A stretch of DNA of 61,145 nt from NCBI GenBank assembly GCA_022564665.1, contig JADFKZ010000003.1:1-61145 (forward strand). Reading direction: 5' to 3'. Origin of the DNA: Planctomycetota bacterium (lineage in GTDB: Bacteria > Planctomycetota > Phycisphaerae > Phycisphaerales > SM1A02). Position numbers and translations under genes: made by a program. Within the stretch, counting starts at the first letter, position 1; each line of letters opens with the position of its first letter. Below the pieces are notes generated by a model that saw nothing but the letters and a program-made list of their open reading frames with translations, was not told the DNA's origin and ran no database searches. Positions 58,924 to 61,145 of the stretch are shown here, in pieces.

Positions 58924-59115
58924 CGGTTCTCGCCCTCGCACTTGCTGCGGCCAAGATGACGGGCGTATCGGCCAGACCACAGGCGGACTGAAGGGCAGCG
59001 GATCTCCTGCCCCAGTCACGATGGGGCCGATAACCACCCAAGCGTTTGCAAGGCACTGGATCGGACGCCTGCGTTCCACGTGGAACCATCACGCCCTCGC
59101 CTCAGGAGACAGGAC

Positions 59116-60102
59116 ATGACAAAACGCAAGAATGACACGGCGACAACCGGTGTTCGCAGGCGTCTGGGCCGCGGCCTGGAGAGCCTCATCTCGACACGGG
59201 TCGCCGTCTCCAGGACCCCCCCACACTCCCTCCCGGCCCTCCCAGAGGCGAGCGCCGAGGGGGGTCCGGGCCCGACACCCCCCAGGCGCGATGGCGCGAT
59301 CCTCATGGTCGGGACCGATCAGATCCGCCCCAACCCCAGACAGCCCAGACAGAGCTTCAACGACGAGGCCCTCCAGTCGCTGGCGGCCTCGATCCGCTCC
59401 GCGGGGCTCATGCAGCCTGTGGTGTTGAGACCCGATCCCAGCGGGGATCGGGACACCTACGAGCTGGTGGTGGGAGAGCGAAGATGGCGGGCGGCCAAGC
59501 TCATTGGCCTTCAGCAGCTGCCTGCGGTGATCCGCGAGATCGATGATCGAACGGCCGGGGAGTGGGCACTGGTGGAGAACATCCAGCGGGAGGACCTCAA
59601 CCCCATCGAGCGGGCGGAAGCATTCCGCCGGCTCATCGATGAGCACGGCGTCACCCATCAGGAATTGGCCGAGCGGGTCGGCCTCAACCGTTCGAGCGTC
59701 AGCAACCTGCTCCGCCTCAACGAGCTGGACGAGTTCGCCAGGGGGGCGGTCCGCAGCGGCCGGCTCGGGCTGGGTCACGCCAAAGCGCTCTTATCGGTGG
59801 GGGACCTCGACGCCCGCCGGCGGCTCGCCGAGCTCGCAATCCGCCAGAGCCTCTCCGTAAGAGCGCTCGAGCGGCGGGTGGCCACGCTCAACGGGGATGG
59901 CCGCCGGGCGGCCCGGGCCGATGGGCACCGCGCGGCTCGATCGGGCCACGAAGCCCTTGCCCGGCAGATTGGTGAGCAGCTCGGCACCAGGGTCCACATC
60001 CACCCCGGCAAGACCAAAGGCTCCGGCAGGCTGGTGATCGAGTTCTACAGCCTGGACCAGTTCGACGGGTTGATCCAGCGGATGGCCGTCGAGGTGGGAT
60101 AG
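59116..60102 (+). CDS. parB: Chromosome partitioning protein ParB
   Basis: 328 residues; AGGAG (59104-59108) supports the ATG at 59116. The N-terminus has the ParB motif RRRLGRGLESLIS that contacts ParA. The CTPase/ParB-N domain follows with IRPNPRQPRQSFNDEALQSL, GLMQPVVLRP, YELVVGERRWRAAKLIGLQQ, WALVENIQREDLNPIERAEA. The helix-turn-helix THQELAERVGLNRSSVSNLL binds parS. The C-terminal dimer domain has QIGEQLGTRVHIHPGKTKGS. No parS 16-mer was noticed in the window. Confidence 0.95.
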   Translation: MTKRKNDTATTGVRRRLGRGLESLISTRVAVSRTPPHSLPALPEASAEGGPGPTPPRRDGAILMVGTDQIRPNPRQPRQSFNDEALQSLAASIRSAGLMQPVVLRPDPSGDRDTYELVVGERRWRAAKLIGLQQLPAVIREIDDRTAGEWALVENIQREDLNPIERAEAFRRLIDEHGVTHQELAERVGLNRSSVSNLLRLNELDEFARGAVRSGRLGLGHAKALLSVGDLDARRRLAELAIRQSLSVRALERRVATLNGDGRRAARADGHRAARSGHEALARQIGEQLGTRVHIHPGKTKGSGRLVIEFYSLDQFDGLIQRMAVEVG

Positions 60103-60227
60103 TTGGCTGGTAGCGGAGTCAAGGGGGTTCGGGACGACGCCATGGTTGGTCGGTCAACAACAAGACCAGGTCTTCGTCCCGATGGAATCGGGACTCAGAC
60201 CCAGCCACCCAGAGTTCGCTTGCAGGT

Positions 60228-60312
60228 CTCTTCCTGAACCCTGAACCCTCCTCTCTTCTCCGCGGTCCTCCGCGCCCTCCGCGGTGAATCTTCGCCTTCT
60301 TCGGCGGCCGGC
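60228..60312 (-). repeat. Dispersed repeat family C, inverted copy
   Basis: TTCCTGAACCCTGAACCCTC, CTCTTCTCCGCGGTCCTCCG, CGCCCTCCGCGGTGAATCTT, CGCCTTCTTCGG. Read on the minus strand it repeats the left half of copies 2 and 3 in the same order. Confidence 0.7.
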
Positions 60313-60656
60313 ACCGCCGGCGAGAGCGTATGGGCTGTTTGAGCGCGTAACCGACTGTGTAACAATAGCTTACATACGATCCACTCCCTCTGTCAGCAGC
60401 GGACGGCCAATAACCATCGCACGCGCATCCGCTGTTGATGGCTGGCGGGGTGAGCGGAGCCCGTTCTGTCTTTGCGCGGCCTGCGCAAAGGACGACCGAA
60501 AGTCCAGCCGCAGGCGGACCGATCTTCAACCCGGCCCGGGATGAGCGCCCCCTGCCCCGGCGGTCGGTGTACGGCGCCCACTCCTCCTCGACACCCGCCG
60601 CACACCGGATGGACCGGGATTTGCACAACACGGTGCGCAACTCATCGAACGTTGGC
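60313..60656. other. Gap before fliD with a possible operator
   Basis: No gene is supported here. At 60358-60374 there is a dyad TGTAA-N7-TTACA in a locally A/T-rich stretch. A regulator could bind it, but no target gene is clear. Confidence 0.3.
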
Positions 60657-60869
60657 ATGAAGCGAACCGGTCATACCTCGGGGCCCACAGTGCCGATGAT
60701 GGATTCCTCGGTCACCGGGGATTCCCGGCGGGCGGTCGACAACGCGCGGCGGCTCTTTCGATGGACGCTCGCTCACTGGGCGAGCGACCTCCTGGTGCTG
60801 CGTCAGGCGGGTCTCACCCGGCCTCGCTGGACCAAGGCCTCCGGACCGACGTGGACCGTGGCGGCCTGA
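60657..60869 (+). CDS. Possible small gene before fliD
   Basis: 70 residues with G/C-rich third positions similar to nearby genes. The second half, DNARRLFRWTLAHWASDLLV and LRQAGLTRPRWTKAS, could form helices. No family is recognised and no ribosome site is clear. Its frame remains open upstream, so the start is uncertain. It ends 28 bases before fliD. Confidence 0.28.
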   Translation: MKRTGHTSGPTVPMMDSSVTGDSRRAVDNARRLFRWTLAHWASDLLVLRQAGLTRPRWTKASGPTWTVAA

Positions 60870-60897
60870 CCGTGGGCAATGGCTCTGGAGCTCAACC

Positions 60898-61145
60898 ATG
60901 GGGACGATCACAACCGGTATCGGGCTGATAAGCGGCATCGACACCGCCACCCTTATAGAGCAGCTCCTCGCCCTGGCCTCACGCCCCAAGGTCGCCCTGC
61001 AGGGCCGCGTCGCAACACTCCAGAGCCAGAAGGCAGCGCTTCTGGACATCAACTCCCGGCTCCTGAGCTTCAAGAACCTGGCGAGGGGCCTGCGGGTCAA
61101 CAACGTGTTCGCCGCCGCCACGGCCACCAGCAGTGACCCGAGCAT
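60898..61145 (+). CDS. fliD: Flagellar cap protein FliD, N-terminal part (runs off right edge)
   Basis: The ATG at 60898 opens 82 complete codons to the window end. GIGLISGIDTATLIEQLLAL is the typical FliD start (GLxSGIDxxxLVxxLM), followed by RVATLQSQKAALLDINSRLL, SFKNLARGLR and the usual change near VNNVFAAATATSSDPS. FliD caps the growing filament and guides flagellin folding. With FliN at 6.4 kb it shows that this organism encodes a flagellum. No ribosome site is obvious in the ten bases before the start. Confidence 0.88.
   Translation, partial: MGTITTGIGLISGIDTATLIEQLLALASRPKVALQGRVATLQSQKAALLDINSRLLSFKNLARGLRVNNVFAAATATSSDPS

Noticed and set aside
60119-60658. 179-codon minus-strand ORF between parB and fliD
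   Set aside because: Most of it is family C repeat and the rest has no domain.

Overview
The window is GC-rich and gene-dense, and it reads as chromosome from a Planctomycetota bacterium, most likely related to the Phycisphaerae. The evidence is a planctomycete-type sigma factor followed by a co-translated partner protein (16523-17688), several small or membrane proteins of planctomycete type, a Gram-negative envelope gene set (PagL-like outer-membrane barrel, lipoproteins, YidC, MurJ), the futalosine menaquinone pathway (MqnE), and a flagellum (FliN, and the start of FliD at the right edge). Species and strain cannot be read from the sequence.

Layout. 0-3.7 kb: fatty-acid synthesis (end of FabD, a lipoprotein, FabG, AcpP, FabF). 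3.9-6.7 kb: PagL-like barrel, degenerate PfkB-fold protein, a long gene-poor stretch rich in repeats, then FliN. 6.9-9.3 kb: poorly conserved genes, including a broken coiled-coil gene and a sigma region-2 segment joined to a membrane anchor. 9.3-12.9 kb: NuoD, NuoE, a 68-residue protein, NuoF. 13-16.4 kb: YbeY, a CNNM/CorC-type transporter, RibBA. 16.5-20.7 kb: sigma factor and partner, CYTH protein, MsrB, AtpC, ScpB, lipoprotein. 20.7-25.4 kb: DUF58 and transglutaminase pair, PilZ protein. 25.4-33.7 kb: PabB, PPDK, glutamate dehydrogenase, FKBP, HIT, NadC, BirA. 33.7-39.7 kb: coiled-coil Wzz-like protein, MqnE, decayed genes, methyltransferase. 39.7-52 kb: MurJ, VanZ-like, ParA, RecO, HDOD-GGDEF, M16 peptidase, methyltransferase, Lpd, GGDEF-EAL. 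52-61 kb: phosphoesterase, YidC, MnmE, UPF0158, DciA, histidine kinase, ParB, FliD. The yidC-mnmE-dciA-parB group is of a kind often found near chromosome origins. Three c-di-GMP proteins (PilZ, GGDEF, GGDEF-EAL) lie in the same window as flagellar genes.

The most unusual content is not one gene cluster but three genome-level patterns. (1) At least five families of short repeats fill the gaps between genes, and several run into coding sequence. One 70-bp palindromic copy lies in frame inside mnmE and adds about 25-30 residues, much like the Rickettsia palindromic elements. Others supply the ends of PabB, MurJ, a VanZ-like protein and the small NuoE-NuoF protein. (2) Eleven genes have a -10-like TAnnnT hexamer only 5-9 bases before the start codon, which suggests leaderless transcripts. 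(3) fabG and a GGDEF-EAL gene have no ATG, GTG or TTG that fits their family N-terminus. Both appear to start at ATC, the second with a well-placed Shine-Dalgarno sequence.

Several enzymes lack expected residues: the cyclohydrolase half of RibBA, the third zinc ligand of YbeY, and the catalytic motif of the PfkB-like protein. All calls come from reading the sequence; no database search was run.
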